64,000 nt of DNA from Sutterella faecalis (GCF_006337085.1 NZ_CP040882.1:1798001-1862000); one strand, 5' to 3'; positions 17,521 through 26,339 are shown, counted from the stretch's first letter. Notes: a model not told the origin generated them from the sequence alone. Numbers and translations are program-made.

Positions 17521-18003
17521 CTATCGCTGCGAGGCCGCTTTAAGCAGCGGCCAGATGCGCGGATCAACGAAGCGCGCGGCATCTTCGCCTCCGAGACGGG
17601 CTATTTCCCTCACGAAGGTGCCGCTCACAAACTGAAACTGATCCGATGGGGTGAGAAATACCGTCTCCACTTCGGGCATGAGCTGCCGGTTCATGCCCGC
17701 CATCTGGAATTCGTATTCGAAATCGCTTACGGCACGCGCGCCGCGCACGATGACATTAACGCCGTGCGTGCGCACGAAATCCTTGAGGAGCCCGGTGAAG
17801 GGGAGCACCTCCACATTGGCATAGTCCGAGCAGACAAGCCGCGCGCAGTCAAAACGCTCCTCGAGCGTAAGCAGCGGGTGCTTTCCCACGCTCTGCGCAA
17901 CGGCCACATACACCTTTGCAAAAATATTCGATGCCCTGCGCACGAGATCCTGATGCCCGCTCGTCATCGGGTCGAAAGTACCGGGATAAACCGCAATCGT
18001 CAT
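17521..18003 (-). CDS. coaD: Phosphopantetheine adenylyltransferase
   Basis: 160 residues. The nucleotidyltransferase motif YPGTFDPMTSGHQDLVRRA is at the N terminus and the family end VSGTFVREIARLGG is present (most members have SSS/SST where this has SGT). CoaD performs the penultimate step of coenzyme A synthesis, making dephospho-CoA from 4'-phosphopantetheine and ATP. The gene overlaps the end of rsmD by four bases, the usual rsmD-coaD pair. Confidence 0.95.
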   Translation of the reverse strand: MTIAVYPGTFDPMTSGHQDLVRRASNIFAKVYVAVAQSVGKHPLLTLEERFDCARLVCSDYANVEVLPFTGLLKDFVRTHGVNVIVRGARAVSDFEYEFQMAGMNRQLMPEVETVFLTPSDQFQFVSGTFVREIARLGGEDAARFVDPRIWPLLKAASQR

Positions 18004-18713
18004 TCTCTTTGCTCCTTATTGCGCTCCCGGCGCATGTTTCTTTTGGGCGGCTTTTCTTCGCGTGCCAGCCCCGCCATGAGGCTCGCCTTTCGCGCAAGGA
18101 GTTCACAGTCTACTTGTCCTGCCGAAGTGCTTCTGAGCCGAACGAGCCCCAGTTCATTGAGCAAGGCTTCGGTCGTTCGCGCTCCCGTACGCTCCACGTA
18201 AAGAATCCCCTCAGCCTTAAGCCGGGGAAGCGCCTTGCGGATCGCTTCATCCTGAAGATTCAGCGCAAAGGGCGGATCAATGAAGATGACGTCGTAGCTT
18301 TCCGTCGTGCGGCTTAAGAAGCCAAAGGCATCTTCTCCATGAACGCGCACAACGTCACCGGCACTGAGCTTGGAGACTGTCTGAAGAATGTTTCTTGCCT
18401 GAAGCTTGTCGCGCTCTACTGCATCGAGCTCAGCCATGCCGCGCGATACGGCTTCCAAGCCCAAAGCCCCTGAGCCGGCGAAAAGGTCGAGCGCAGCTCG
18501 CCCTTCAAAAGTCCCGAAAAGGTGACTCAGCCAGTCAAAAACGGTTTCCCTCACGCGCTCCGGCGTCGGCCTCAAGCCGCCAAGATCCGCCACTGCGAGC
18601 GGCGTGCGGCGCCAGATGCCGCCCACAAGACGCACCTCCCCCGCTCGGGCTCGCGAAGAGGTTGTTAAACTTACGAGATTCGAGCGCCCCCGCTCCTTTT
18701 TCGGATTTTTCAT
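18000..18713 (-). CDS. rsmD: 16S rRNA (guanine966-N2)-methyltransferase
   Basis: 237 residues. SAM-binding motif DLFAGSGALGLEAVSRG and catalytic motif IFIDPPF are clear; the N-terminal RLVGGIWRR and LRPTPERVRETVFDWL are typical of RsmD. It methylates G966 of 16S rRNA. The start at 18713 leaves just 14 bases to the ftsY start on the other strand, so each promoter must lie within or very near the opposite gene; the first ~22 residues are non-conserved and the true start could be slightly downstream. Confidence 0.93.
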   Translation of the reverse strand: MKNPKKERGRSNLVSLTTSSRARAGEVRLVGGIWRRTPLAVADLGGLRPTPERVRETVFDWLSHLFGTFEGRAALDLFAGSGALGLEAVSRGMAELDAVERDKLQARNILQTVSKLSAGDVVRVHGEDAFGFLSRTTESYDVIFIDPPFALNLQDEAIRKALPRLKAEGILYVERTGARTTEALLNELGLVRLRSTSAGQVDCELLARKASLMAGLAREEKPPKRNMRRERNKEQRE

Positions 18714-18727
18714 CGCTATCTATCAGT

Positions 18728-19675
18728 ATGGGTTTTGGTTCTTCTGAAGGCTGGCTTTCCCGCCTGAAACGCGGCCTTTCGCGCACGCGCGTCAACATCG
18801 TCGGACTATTTTCCGGAGGCGTCGTTGACGACGACTTTCTCGAGGAACTCGAATACGCTCTGATCTCTGCCGATGTCGGCGTAGAGACCTCCACGCGTAT
18901 CTTAGAGCGCCTTCGCGATGACATTAAGCTCAAGGGCCTCAAGACCCAGGATGAAGTCCGTCGGGCGCTGCGCGACGAACTCGAAAGAATACTTGCCCCG
19001 GCAGAAGGCACGCTCAACACCGATCAGGCCAAACCCTGCGTCATCATGATGTGCGGCGTCAACGGCGCCGGCAAAACCACATCCATCGGCAAGCTTGCCA
19101 AGCGCTTTGCCGATGACGGCAAGAGCGTGCTGCTCGCGGCCGGCGACACTTTCCGTGCAGCCGCCCGGGAGCAGCTTGCCGTCTGGGGTGAACGCAACCG
19201 CGTGGAGGTCATCTCGCAGACCGGCGGCGATCCTGCCGCCGTCGTCTTTGATGCCGTTTCCGCCGGGCGTGCCCGCGGCATGGATGTTGTTATTGCCGAC
19301 ACCGCCGGAAGACTCCCCACGCAGACCAACCTGATGGAAGAGCTCAGCCGCATCCGCCGCTCCCAGGAAAAGGCCATGGAAGGGGCTCCCCACGAGGTCA
19401 TCCTCGTCGTGGACGGCACCAACGGCCAGAACGCGCTCGCACAGGTTCGTGCATTTGATCTCTACGCGCATCTCACCGGTCTTATCGTTACGAAGCTTGA
19501 CGGCACGGCCAAGGGCGGCGTTCTTGCTGCCATTACAGCCATGCGCGGCGACAAACCCCTGCCGATTTACTACATCGGCGTGGGAGAAAAACTCGAGGAT
19601 CTGCAGCCCTTCAATGCACATGAATTCGCAAGCGCATTGGTCGGCCTCGATCCCCAGGACGAAAGCGGCAGCTGA
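18728..19675 (+). CDS. ftsY: Signal recognition particle receptor FtsY
   Basis: 315 residues from ATG 18728 (MGFGSSEGWLSRL). This is the NG GTPase core: N-domain helices, G1 GVNGAGKTTSIGKLA, DTAGRLPTQ (G3), TKLDG (G4), then the closing GVGEKLEDLQPF. FtsY receives SRP-bound ribosomes at the membrane. The long acidic A domain of E. coli FtsY is absent. It heads the ftsY-ppx-ftsEX-rpoH run, comparable to E. coli ftsYEX-rpoH. Confidence 0.95.
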   Translation: MGFGSSEGWLSRLKRGLSRTRVNIVGLFSGGVVDDDFLEELEYALISADVGVETSTRILERLRDDIKLKGLKTQDEVRRALRDELERILAPAEGTLNTDQAKPCVIMMCGVNGAGKTTSIGKLAKRFADDGKSVLLAAGDTFRAAAREQLAVWGERNRVEVISQTGGDPAAVVFDAVSAGRARGMDVVIADTAGRLPTQTNLMEELSRIRRSQEKAMEGAPHEVILVVDGTNGQNALAQVRAFDLYAHLTGLIVTKLDGTAKGGVLAAITAMRGDKPLPIYYIGVGEKLEDLQPFNAHEFASALVGLDPQDESGS

Positions 19676-19712
19676 AGAACACCGTTACGCAAAGGCTTTC
19701 AAAGGACACAAA

Positions 19713-21176
19713 ATGCTATTAGGTGCAGTAGATCTCGGCAGCAACAGCTTCCGGGTTGAAATCGGTCGCGTTGAGGGCGAACGCATCGTCACGCAGAGCT
19801 ACTGGAAAGAAACCGTCCGGCTGGCCGGAGGCTTTGACAAAACCGGTGCGCTGACGCCTGAAATTCAGGCCCGAGCGCTCGCTGCGCTTGCGCGCTTCAA
19901 TGAACGCCTTGCAGGGCTTCCTCCGGAACGCGTGCGCGCTGTCGGCACTCAGGCAATGCGCGTTGCAACGAATGCTCCCGACTTCCTGAGAAAAGCGCAG
20001 AACGTTCTGGGCTATCCGATTGACATTCTCTCGGGTCACGAGGAAGCGCGCCTTGTTTTCAAAGGCTGCGCGCAGACGCTCCCGCCTTCCGACAAGCGCC
20101 GACTCGTGGTCGATATCGGCGGCGCCAGCACGGAGATGATCATCGGAGAGGGTCTTGACGCCAAACGCTATGAAAGCTACCGCATAGGATGCGTCAATAC
20201 ATCCATCCGCTTCTTCGCGGACGGACGCATTACGGCAAAGTCCCTTGAGCGCGCCACCACAGCGTGCGCCGCTGAACTTGAAGAAAGCATGACCACTTTC
20301 GGCGCCGGCAATTACGACGAAGCCTATGGCTCGGCGGGCACTTTCGGCGCCGTGAGCGACATCTGCCGCGCGCTTGGCTGGAGCGACGGCATCGTTCGTC
20401 CCGAGCACCTCGAGAAGCTGCGCCGGATGCTTCTTGACATGCGCGACATCAGCGAGATTTCCTTCCCCGGACTCAAGGAAGACCGCAGGGAAGTCATTGC
20501 CGGCGGCATCGCTGTCCTCACAGCCGTCTACCGGGTGCTCGGCATCGAGGAGATGCGGCCCGCATCGGGCGCTCTCCGCGTGGGACTCCTCTACGACCTG
20601 CTCGGACGCGTATCCAACCGCGATACGCGCGACGTCTCCATCGAAACCCTCATGGAAGCCTCGCGCCTTGACCGCGAACAGGCAAACCGGGTCGCCAATA
20701 TCGCTCAGACGATCTACACCACGCTCAGTCCTGAAGCAGACGCGGAGAAAGTGCGCTATCTGCGCTGGGCTGCGCTCCTTCATGAGTGCGGGATGATCAT
20801 TTCTTCCTCGCGCTACCACAGGCACGGCCACTACATCGTCAGCAATGCCGACATGCCGGGGTTCAGCCGTCTTGAACAGGATCGCCTCGCTGCACTCGTG
20901 CTCTCTCAAAGAGGCACTCTGAAGAAGGTTGAAGACGAACTCGACGCCCTCATTTCGACAGAGACCGTTCTCGCACTGCGCCTTGCGGTCATTTTTGCGC
21001 ACGCGCGCAAGGATGTCGCTTTACCTGTAATGGACGCCAAGCGCACGTCCGACGGCTTCGAAATGCGGATGGAAGAAGTATGGCTTAACGCTCATCCGCT
21101 CACGGACTATCTTCTGCGGGAAGAAACAGAATTCTGGAGCAAGATCGATCGTCATCTCTCCATTCAGAAATTCTGA
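19713..21176 (+). CDS. ppx: Exopolyphosphatase / guanosine pentaphosphatase family protein
   Basis: 487 residues from ATG 19713, preceded by AAAGGA. The N-terminal actin-like ATPase fold (LLGAVDLGSNSFRVEIGR; VVDIGGASTEMIIG) is the Ppx-GppA signature, and a C-terminal HD-like helical domain follows (RWAALLHECGM...RYHRHGHYIV). The enzyme degrades polyphosphate and/or pppGpp; which dominates cannot be read from sequence. Its insertion between ftsY and ftsE is unlike E. coli. A PPK2 kinase is encoded at 49.7 kb, so polyphosphate turnover genes occur twice. Confidence 0.9.
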   Translation: MLLGAVDLGSNSFRVEIGRVEGERIVTQSYWKETVRLAGGFDKTGALTPEIQARALAALARFNERLAGLPPERVRAVGTQAMRVATNAPDFLRKAQNVLGYPIDILSGHEEARLVFKGCAQTLPPSDKRRLVVDIGGASTEMIIGEGLDAKRYESYRIGCVNTSIRFFADGRITAKSLERATTACAAELEESMTTFGAGNYDEAYGSAGTFGAVSDICRALGWSDGIVRPEHLEKLRRMLLDMRDISEISFPGLKEDRREVIAGGIAVLTAVYRVLGIEEMRPASGALRVGLLYDLLGRVSNRDTRDVSIETLMEASRLDREQANRVANIAQTIYTTLSPEADAEKVRYLRWAALLHECGMIISSSRYHRHGHYIVSNADMPGFSRLEQDRLAALVLSQRGTLKKVEDELDALISTETVLALRLAVIFAHARKDVALPVMDAKRTSDGFEMRMEEVWLNAHPLTDYLLREETEFWSKIDRHLSIQKF

Positions 21177-21186
21177 AGGTGCTCCA

Positions 21187-21861
21187 ATGGCGGATGCTGC
21201 TCTTCTTGAACTGCGCCAGGCGAGCGTCATTTTTAATGGCGCAGCCGCCGTCGATCGCGTTTCGCTTTCTGTTCGCAGAGGCGAATTCGTCGTCCTGCGC
21301 GGCGCAACAGGAAGCGGCAAAAGTACGGTTCTCAAGCTTCTTGCCGGCCTCGTGAAGCCGACCTCCGGCGAAGTCATCGTCGCCGGGGACCGCGTCGACA
21401 GCTTCAGCGAAATGGAGCGCCGCTGGCTCAGACGTTCCATGGGGCTCATGATGCAGGACGGCAGGCTGCTCGAAGACCGCACCGTCCACGAAAATGTCAT
21501 GCTGCCCGCCCTTGCCGCAGAAGAGTCCTACGCGGAAGCACGCCGCAGAGCCTTTCTCGCGCTTGAAAAATGCGGTATTGGCGAACTTGCTCCCGCTCTG
21601 CCCGGAAGACTTTCTGCCGGTGAGAAGCAGCTCGCGCTTCTCGCCCGTGCCGTCGTCAACCGTCCTGTCGTCATTCTCGCCGACGAACCCGTGGCGCATC
21701 TCGACGAAGCCAACGCCCAAGCGCTTCTGGCGCTCCTTGCAGCCTTCGTGCACGCCGGCGTTACGGTTGTGGCGGCGAGTCATGAGGCACTCCCGGTTGC
21801 CGGCACCTCGGTGCGTGAAATAACGCTCGCCACCCCTGGCGCCGTTGAGGTCCGCTCATGA
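21187..21861 (+). CDS. ftsE: Cell division ATP-binding protein FtsE
   Basis: 224 residues, ABC ATPase with Walker A GATGSGKST, signature LSAGEKQLALLARA and Walker B VVILADEP. FtsE pairs with FtsX at the division site and activates murein hydrolases, in many bacteria through EnvC; an EnvC-like gene is present at 26.4 kb. It overlaps ftsX by four bases (ATGA). Confidence 0.93.
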   Translation: MADAALLELRQASVIFNGAAAVDRVSLSVRRGEFVVLRGATGSGKSTVLKLLAGLVKPTSGEVIVAGDRVDSFSEMERRWLRRSMGLMMQDGRLLEDRTVHENVMLPALAAEESYAEARRRAFLALEKCGIGELAPALPGRLSAGEKQLALLARAVVNRPVVILADEPVAHLDEANAQALLALLAAFVHAGVTVVAASHEALPVAGTSVREITLATPGAVEVRS

Positions 21862-22757
21862 GCTTCGTGACCCCCCGCCGTTGGGCTTTTTCCGAAATGC
21901 TTCGCGGCCTGAGGCGCGACGGCTCCCGTTCGCTTCTCTCGCTTCTGCTTGCCGCGCTGGCGCTCTCGATACCGCTTTTCATTGCCCTGGTTTTTTATGG
22001 CCTCTCCGAGCCCTTGAGAAGCCTCCCCATGTCCGTTGAACTCACAGTCTTCGCCAAGGACAAAGCTCCTATGGACAAGCTTGAGGCGGAGGTTAAGGCG
22101 ATGCCCTGGGTTGCATCCACTCAAATCATCCCCAGGGATGAAGCGCTCAAGGGCTTGAATGAAAAACTTGGCCTTCCGCAGAGAACAGGAAGCAATCCGC
22201 TCCCGGACATTCTCATCGTAACGCTCTCGTCTGAAGCGACTTCTTCCGAAATTGCGGATGTCGCCAAACGCATAGAGGCGCTCTCCTCCGTCGACTTCGT
22301 CCCCTATGAGGCCTCCTGGCACGAGAAGCTCCAGAGCGTATCCCGCGCAGTCTGGACCGGTCTCGGCTGCCTCGGTACGGTAACAGCGCTTCTTGTCGTG
22401 CTGGTGCTTGAGACGGCCATCCGGCTCACAACGCTCGCTGCCGGATCCGAAATGCGCACGCTCTACCTCCTCGGCGCAACGCCTATTTTTGCCGTTCGCC
22501 CGTATGCCTGGCGCGGTTTTGTCCTAATGGGAGCTGCGGCCGGTCTGGCGCTTCTTATTGCTCAAACCGGTCTCATCATTCTGCGGCCTGCCCTTAACGA
22601 AGCCGCTGCGTTATACGGAGGAGAGCTGCAGATTTCCCTTCCGCCGCCCCTCTGGTGCTGGAGTTTTGCTGCAATAAGCGCTTTTATCGGAAGCCTGATC
22701 GCCGCTCTCGCCGCCCTTTCGGCCTGGAGAGGCATCATCCGCGAGTCTGGGCGCTGA
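21858..22757 (+). CDS. ftsX: Cell division protein FtsX
   Basis: 299 residues with four membrane segments: one after the N terminus (SLLLAALALSIPLFIALVF), then a periplasmic loop of about 130 residues, and three near the end. This topology and the linkage to ftsE identify FtsX. In the family the large periplasmic loop contacts EnvC. The ATG overlaps the ftsE stop. rpoH follows after 93 bases, in which its promoters are expected. Confidence 0.93.
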   Translation: MSFVTPRRWAFSEMLRGLRRDGSRSLLSLLLAALALSIPLFIALVFYGLSEPLRSLPMSVELTVFAKDKAPMDKLEAEVKAMPWVASTQIIPRDEALKGLNEKLGLPQRTGSNPLPDILIVTLSSEATSSEIADVAKRIEALSSVDFVPYEASWHEKLQSVSRAVWTGLGCLGTVTALLVVLVLETAIRLTTLAAGSEMRTLYLLGATPIFAVRPYAWRGFVLMGAAAGLALLIAQTGLIILRPALNEAAALYGGELQISLPPPLWCWSFAAISAFIGSLIAALAALSAWRGIIRESGR

Positions 22758-22850
22758 TACGCCGTGTTGCACCTTTGCCGTTTGTACGCCTCCCCGAAAG
22801 TGTTATCTTGAGGCGCATCACTGATCTCCATCCCGGCTTTCCCTCGCCTC

Positions 22851-23885
22851 ATGTCCAGTAAAAACGCCCCCGCGGTCATTCACTCAGACGACATTGACGA
22901 CATCGACAACGATGATAACGTCGACATTGTCGATGACGCCGCGCCTGACCGCGAATCGAAAAGCCTGCTTCCGGCACTGAAGCCGGCAAGCAGTCTTGTG
23001 CCTTATGAGCCCGCGGGTCTGCCCGTTCCTGCCGGAGGTCTGGGAACGCTCGACGCCTTCCTGCGCGCAGCGGAAAGGGCTCCCATGCTTTCAGCTGAGG
23101 AAGAGCGCTCGCTCGCCATTGATCTGCGTGATCATGACGATCTTGCTGCAGCGCAGAAGCTGGTGCTTTCTCACCTTCGCCTCGTCGTTTCCATTGCACG
23201 CGGCTATCTCGGCTACGGACTTCCCTATGCGGACCTGATCCAGGAAGGCAATATCGGCCTCATGAAGGCAATCCGCCGCTATGATCCGGACCGCGGCGCC
23301 CGGCTCATGACTTTTGCGCAGCATTGGATCCGTTCCGAAATTCAGGAATACATCATCCGGAACTGGCGCATCGTAAAGCTCGCAACGACGAAGAACCAGA
23401 GAAAGCTCTTTTTCAATCTCCGCCAGCTAAAGGAAGACAGTCAGGCAGCGCTCACCCACAACGAAGCCGAACGCATAGCGCTTACGCTGGACGTAAAGCC
23501 CAAGGAAGTCCTCGATATGGAGGAGCGCATGTACGGGCAGGAAGCGTCGCTCGATGCGCCTTCAGATGCCGACAGCGACGAAAACTATTCGCCTTCGGAC
23601 TGGCTCACTCGCAAGAGCGACGAACCTGAAGCCATGCTCGAAGAGGAAGATAAGCAGCGGCTCGAAGGCGAAGGCCTCCAGAAGGCCCTTGCCTCACTCG
23701 ACCCGAGAAGCCGCCGGGTGATTGAGGCTCGCTACCTCAATGTGGATGCGGAGGGCAACGCCAAACCCGTCACGCTTCAGGCGCTGGCGAAGGAATTCAA
23801 CATCTCCGCCGAACGCGTGCGGCAGATCGAAAAGCTTGCCATCAAAAAGATGCACGGCGAACTTGCCGGCGAAGATCCCTTTTGA
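22851..23885 (+). CDS. rpoH: RNA polymerase heat-shock sigma factor RpoH (sigma-32)
   Basis: 344 residues. Region 2 (DLIQEGNIGLMKAIRRYDP, then MTFAQHWIRSEIQEYIIRNW) and region 4 (FNISAERVRQIEKLAIKKM) are clear, and the RpoH box QRKLFFNLRQLK marks the heat-shock class. Compared with the ~285-residue E. coli protein it carries about 60 extra N-terminal residues, with an Asp/Ile-rich stretch (HSDDIDDIDNDDNVDIVDD). A downstream start is possible, but Met codons that would remove the extension are not obvious. It follows ftsEX as in E. coli. Confidence 0.94.
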   Translation: MSSKNAPAVIHSDDIDDIDNDDNVDIVDDAAPDRESKSLLPALKPASSLVPYEPAGLPVPAGGLGTLDAFLRAAERAPMLSAEEERSLAIDLRDHDDLAAAQKLVLSHLRLVVSIARGYLGYGLPYADLIQEGNIGLMKAIRRYDPDRGARLMTFAQHWIRSEIQEYIIRNWRIVKLATTKNQRKLFFNLRQLKEDSQAALTHNEAERIALTLDVKPKEVLDMEERMYGQEASLDAPSDADSDENYSPSDWLTRKSDEPEAMLEEEDKQRLEGEGLQKALASLDPRSRRVIEARYLNVDAEGNAKPVTLQALAKEFNISAERVRQIEKLAIKKMHGELAGEDPF

Positions 23886-23911
23886 TTTTTTCTGATTCGT
23901 CACGAAACCCC

Positions 23912-24382
23912 ATGTTCAACGTTGTGCTCGTTCACCCCGAGATCCCGCCCAACACCGGCAATGTCATCCGTCTCTGCGCCAATACCGGATGCGCCCTTCA
24001 CCTCGTGCGCCCGCTCGGCTTTTCGCTCGAAGACAAGCATATGAAGCGCGCGGGTCTCGATTACTGGGAATACGCAACCCTCAAAATTCACGATTCTTTC
24101 GACGCATTCCTGGAAGCAGAAAAACCGGACCGCACGCGGATGTTTGCAATGACGACGAAAGGTTCGAGCGTCTTTTCGTCTCTTTCCTTCAAACCCGGCG
24201 ACTGGTTTATTTTCGGCTCGGAAGGATCGGGGCTGCCCGAAGACATTCGGTCGCAATTTCCCCTGGAACAGAGAATCCGCCTCCCGATGAGACCGAACAA
24301 TCGTTCGCTCAACCTCTCTAATGCCGTCGCGGTTACGGTTTTTGAAGCCTGGCGGCAGCAGGGTTATGCAGGAGGCGTCTGA
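23912..24382 (+). CDS. trmL: tRNA (cytidine/uridine-34-2'-O)-methyltransferase TrmL
   Basis: 156 residues of the SPOUT/TrmH superfamily, the size of TrmL. Motifs include LVHPEIPPNTGNVIRLCANT, FGSEGSGLPEDI and IRLPMRPNNRSLNLSNAVAV, which form the knotted SAM site. TrmL 2'-O-methylates the wobble base of certain tRNA-Leu. Start chosen at MFNVVLVHP; it follows rpoH by 26 bases. The TGA stop lies in the loop of a nine-pair hairpin (24368-24392). Confidence 0.92.
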   Translation: MFNVVLVHPEIPPNTGNVIRLCANTGCALHLVRPLGFSLEDKHMKRAGLDYWEYATLKIHDSFDAFLEAEKPDRTRMFAMTTKGSSVFSSLSFKPGDWFIFGSEGSGLPEDIRSQFPLEQRIRLPMRPNNRSLNLSNAVAVTVFEAWRQQGYAGGV

Positions 24383-24392
24383 AGCCTCCTGC
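24368..24392. terminator. Hairpin between convergent trmL and response regulator
   Basis: GCAGGAGGC (24368-24376) and GCCTCCTGC (24384-24392) form a perfect nine-pair stem whose loop holds the trmL stop codon. There is no T-run on either side, so it may be a transcript end stabiliser rather than an intrinsic terminator. Confidence 0.4.
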
Positions 24393-24401
24393 GCCCGAAA
24401 C

Positions 24402-25061
24402 TTAGAGTTCCTTGTCGATCTTATGCTCAATCGCGTAGATCGCTGCCTGTACGCGTGAAGAGAGGTTGAGCTTTCTGAGAATGCTCTGCACGTGCACCTT
24501 CACCGTGGATTCGGCAAGGTTGAGTGCGCGGGCGATTTCCTTATTGGATACGCCGCGGGCAAGCCAGGCGAGCGTCTGGCGTTCACGGCGCGTGAGCACC
24601 GCCGGATCCTGACCCTGGGCAGGACGGGTTCTACCCGCTTCCGGATCAGCAAGCCGGTTGACGAACTTCGTCATCATCTGCGGAGAAATCACGCTGTCGC
24701 CGTTATAGGCCGCACGAATGGAGCGGAGCAGAAAGTCCTGATCAATCTTCTTCAGGAGGTAGCCGCGGGCGCCAAGCTTCAGGCACTCGCCGAGCGTTTC
24801 GCAGTCTTCGCTCACGGTCAGCATGAGAACAGCGAGGTCAGGATGCGTTTCACGAATCTGTTCGAGCGCTTCGCGTCCATTCATGCTCGGCATGTCCACG
24901 TCAAGCAGCACGACATCCGCTTCAACCTGCTCAACGAGCTTGACGCCTTCAAGGCCATCGCTCGCCTCGCCGACGACCTCAAAGTCGGGCTGACGCTGCA
25001 GGAGCGCCTTTACGCCGCTTCTGAAAAGTGTGTGATCGTCAATGAGCAGAATTCGAATCAT
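24402..25061 (-). CDS. NarL/FixJ-family response regulator
   Basis: 219 residues: an N-terminal receiver (ILLIDDHTLFRSGVKALL; phosphorylated Asp in VVLLDVDMPSMNG) and a C-terminal LuxR-type HTH (LTRRERQTLAWLARG, then AESTVKVHVQSILRKLNLSS). The HTH and length are close to E. coli NarL/NarP, so nitrate- or other anaerobic-respiration control is a reasonable guess. No histidine kinase is near it; the 235 bases upstream hold only its promoter region and the secB terminator. Confidence 0.88.
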   Translation of the reverse strand: MIRILLIDDHTLFRSGVKALLQRQPDFEVVGEASDGLEGVKLVEQVEADVVLLDVDMPSMNGREALEQIRETHPDLAVLMLTVSEDCETLGECLKLGARGYLLKKIDQDFLLRSIRAAYNGDSVISPQMMTKFVNRLADPEAGRTRPAQGQDPAVLTRRERQTLAWLARGVSNKEIARALNLAESTVKVHVQSILRKLNLSSRVQAAIYAIEHKIDKEL

Positions 25062-25186
25062 TTTTTCTTTCCCCTCTCGGAAGCATTCACCGCAGAATGC
25101 GGGAAAGCCGGTTTTATGCAGTCAGTCCATTCTAGAGGAGCAGCCGGCGTTGGGAATTCACCAAAAGTCGAGGTTTGCAGAAGAAT

Positions 25187-25244
25187 TTAAAAAAAGGACC
25201 GGCTGATCTTCTGCCGAATAACTTCGACAACCGATCCGCCGGTC
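25187..25244 (-). terminator. Probable terminator after secB
   Basis: On the minus strand GACCGGC (25244-25238) pairs with GCCGGTC (25203-25197), with a 34-base loop, followed by C and eight T's. It would end the rhodanese-secB transcript. Confidence 0.6.
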
Positions 25245-25296
25245 GCTCTTTCATGCCCGGATGCCGCATGGCACGGGGCAGGCTTCTGAGTGTCTA

Positions 25297-25821
25297 TCAG
25301 TTCGCAGGCGTCTGATTGCGCTGAGCTTCAGCCTGCGCCTGAGCAAGACGCTGCTGATAGAGCACTTCAAAGTTCACCTCGGGCAGATGCACCGGCGGCA
25401 CATTGGCACGGGTCATCAGATCGGCGAGATTGGCGCGCAGGTAGGGATAGACCATCGACGGGCAGAGGACGTTCGTGACGTGCTGGAGCGGCTCGGCAGG
25501 GATGCCGTGGATCGCGAAGATGCCCGACTGGCGGCCTTCAACGAGGATGATTGCCTTGTCACCGGCCGTCTTCACGGTGATCGTGCCGCGCACGGTCACG
25601 TCGTAAAGATCCGTCTGAATGAGGCGCTGGCTCACTTCGAACTGGATGTCGACCTGCGGGGCCGCATCCTGCTGTTCCATGAGAATCTCGGGCGCATGCG
25701 GCATCTCGAGAGAAGCATCCTTCAGGTAGCAGCGCTGAAGCTGGAAGACCGGCTGGTCATCCTGGGCAGGCTGCTGGGCAGCTGCGGCGCCCTGGGGCTG
25801 CTCGTTTTCGTTTTCGGCCAT
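25297..25821 (-). CDS. secB: Protein-export chaperone SecB
   Basis: 174 residues. The SecB core is clear: FQLQRCYLKDASLEMPHAP, VTVRGTITVK, and CPSMVYPYLRANLADLMTRA near the C terminus. SecB keeps preproteins unfolded and passes them to SecA. A disordered Gln/Ala/Asn-rich N terminus (AENENEQPQGAAAAQQPAQ) and a similar Gln/Ala-rich C terminus extend the core. It lies 113 bases after the rhodanese gene, in the same direction; grxC, often found between these two in betaproteobacteria, is missing. Confidence 0.96.
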   Translation of the reverse strand: MAENENEQPQGAAAAQQPAQDDQPVFQLQRCYLKDASLEMPHAPEILMEQQDAAPQVDIQFEVSQRLIQTDLYDVTVRGTITVKTAGDKAIILVEGRQSGIFAIHGIPAEPLQHVTNVLCPSMVYPYLRANLADLMTRANVPPVHLPEVNFEVLYQQRLAQAQAEAQRNQTPAN

Positions 25822-25934
25822 TTTCTTTACCTTGATTGAGAATAACGGAGACCTTCAGGAGATCTCCGGAGTTTTCGGAGGACAGCGCCCGGAATCAAGA
25901 GTGCGCCGCCTGTTCTTTATATGGGGACAAAGGA

Positions 25935-26339
25935 TCAATATTCAAGCGGAAGCTTGTCGCGCATCCAGCCGACAAGGCCGTCCTGAAGAAGATAGACGTT
26001 GGGATAGCCCACACCGCGCAGGAGCTTTGCCGCACCAGCCGCCATGCTGCCGGAATTGTCCACGAGGAGAATCGTGCGCTCCTTCGGGATTTCATTCAGG
26101 CGACCCTGAATGACATTGGCAGGAATATTGACCGAACGGGCGATGCGCACCTTGCGGAAGTCCTTGTCGGAACGGACGTCAATGACGAGCGCGTTCTGCT
26201 TGTTGATGAGCTGAACCGCCACTTCGGGCGTCACCATCGGACCATAACGGCGACGATTGAAATACGGCATGGCAAGGGCACCGCCTGCGATGACCGCAAT
26301 CAGAATAAGAAGCGTGTTCTGAAGAAGAAACTGAGACAT
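25935..26339 (-). CDS. Membrane-anchored rhodanese-like protein lacking the active-site Cys
   Basis: 134 residues from MSQFLLQNT; an in-frame ATG 45 bases earlier is less likely. One N-terminal membrane segment (LLILIAVIAGGALAM) is followed by a rhodanese-like fold (NALVIDVRSDKDFRKVRIARSVNIP). At the catalytic-loop position, where rhodaneses have CxxGxRS, the sequence is VDNSGSMAAGAA with Asp in place of Cys, so sulfurtransferase activity is not expected. Such proteins are common beside secB in betaproteobacteria, usually with the Cys. Its role is unknown. Confidence 0.85.
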   Translation of the reverse strand: MSQFLLQNTLLILIAVIAGGALAMPYFNRRRYGPMVTPEVAVQLINKQNALVIDVRSDKDFRKVRIARSVNIPANVIQGRLNEIPKERTILLVDNSGSMAAGAAKLLRGVGYPNVYLLQDGLVGWMRDKLPLEY

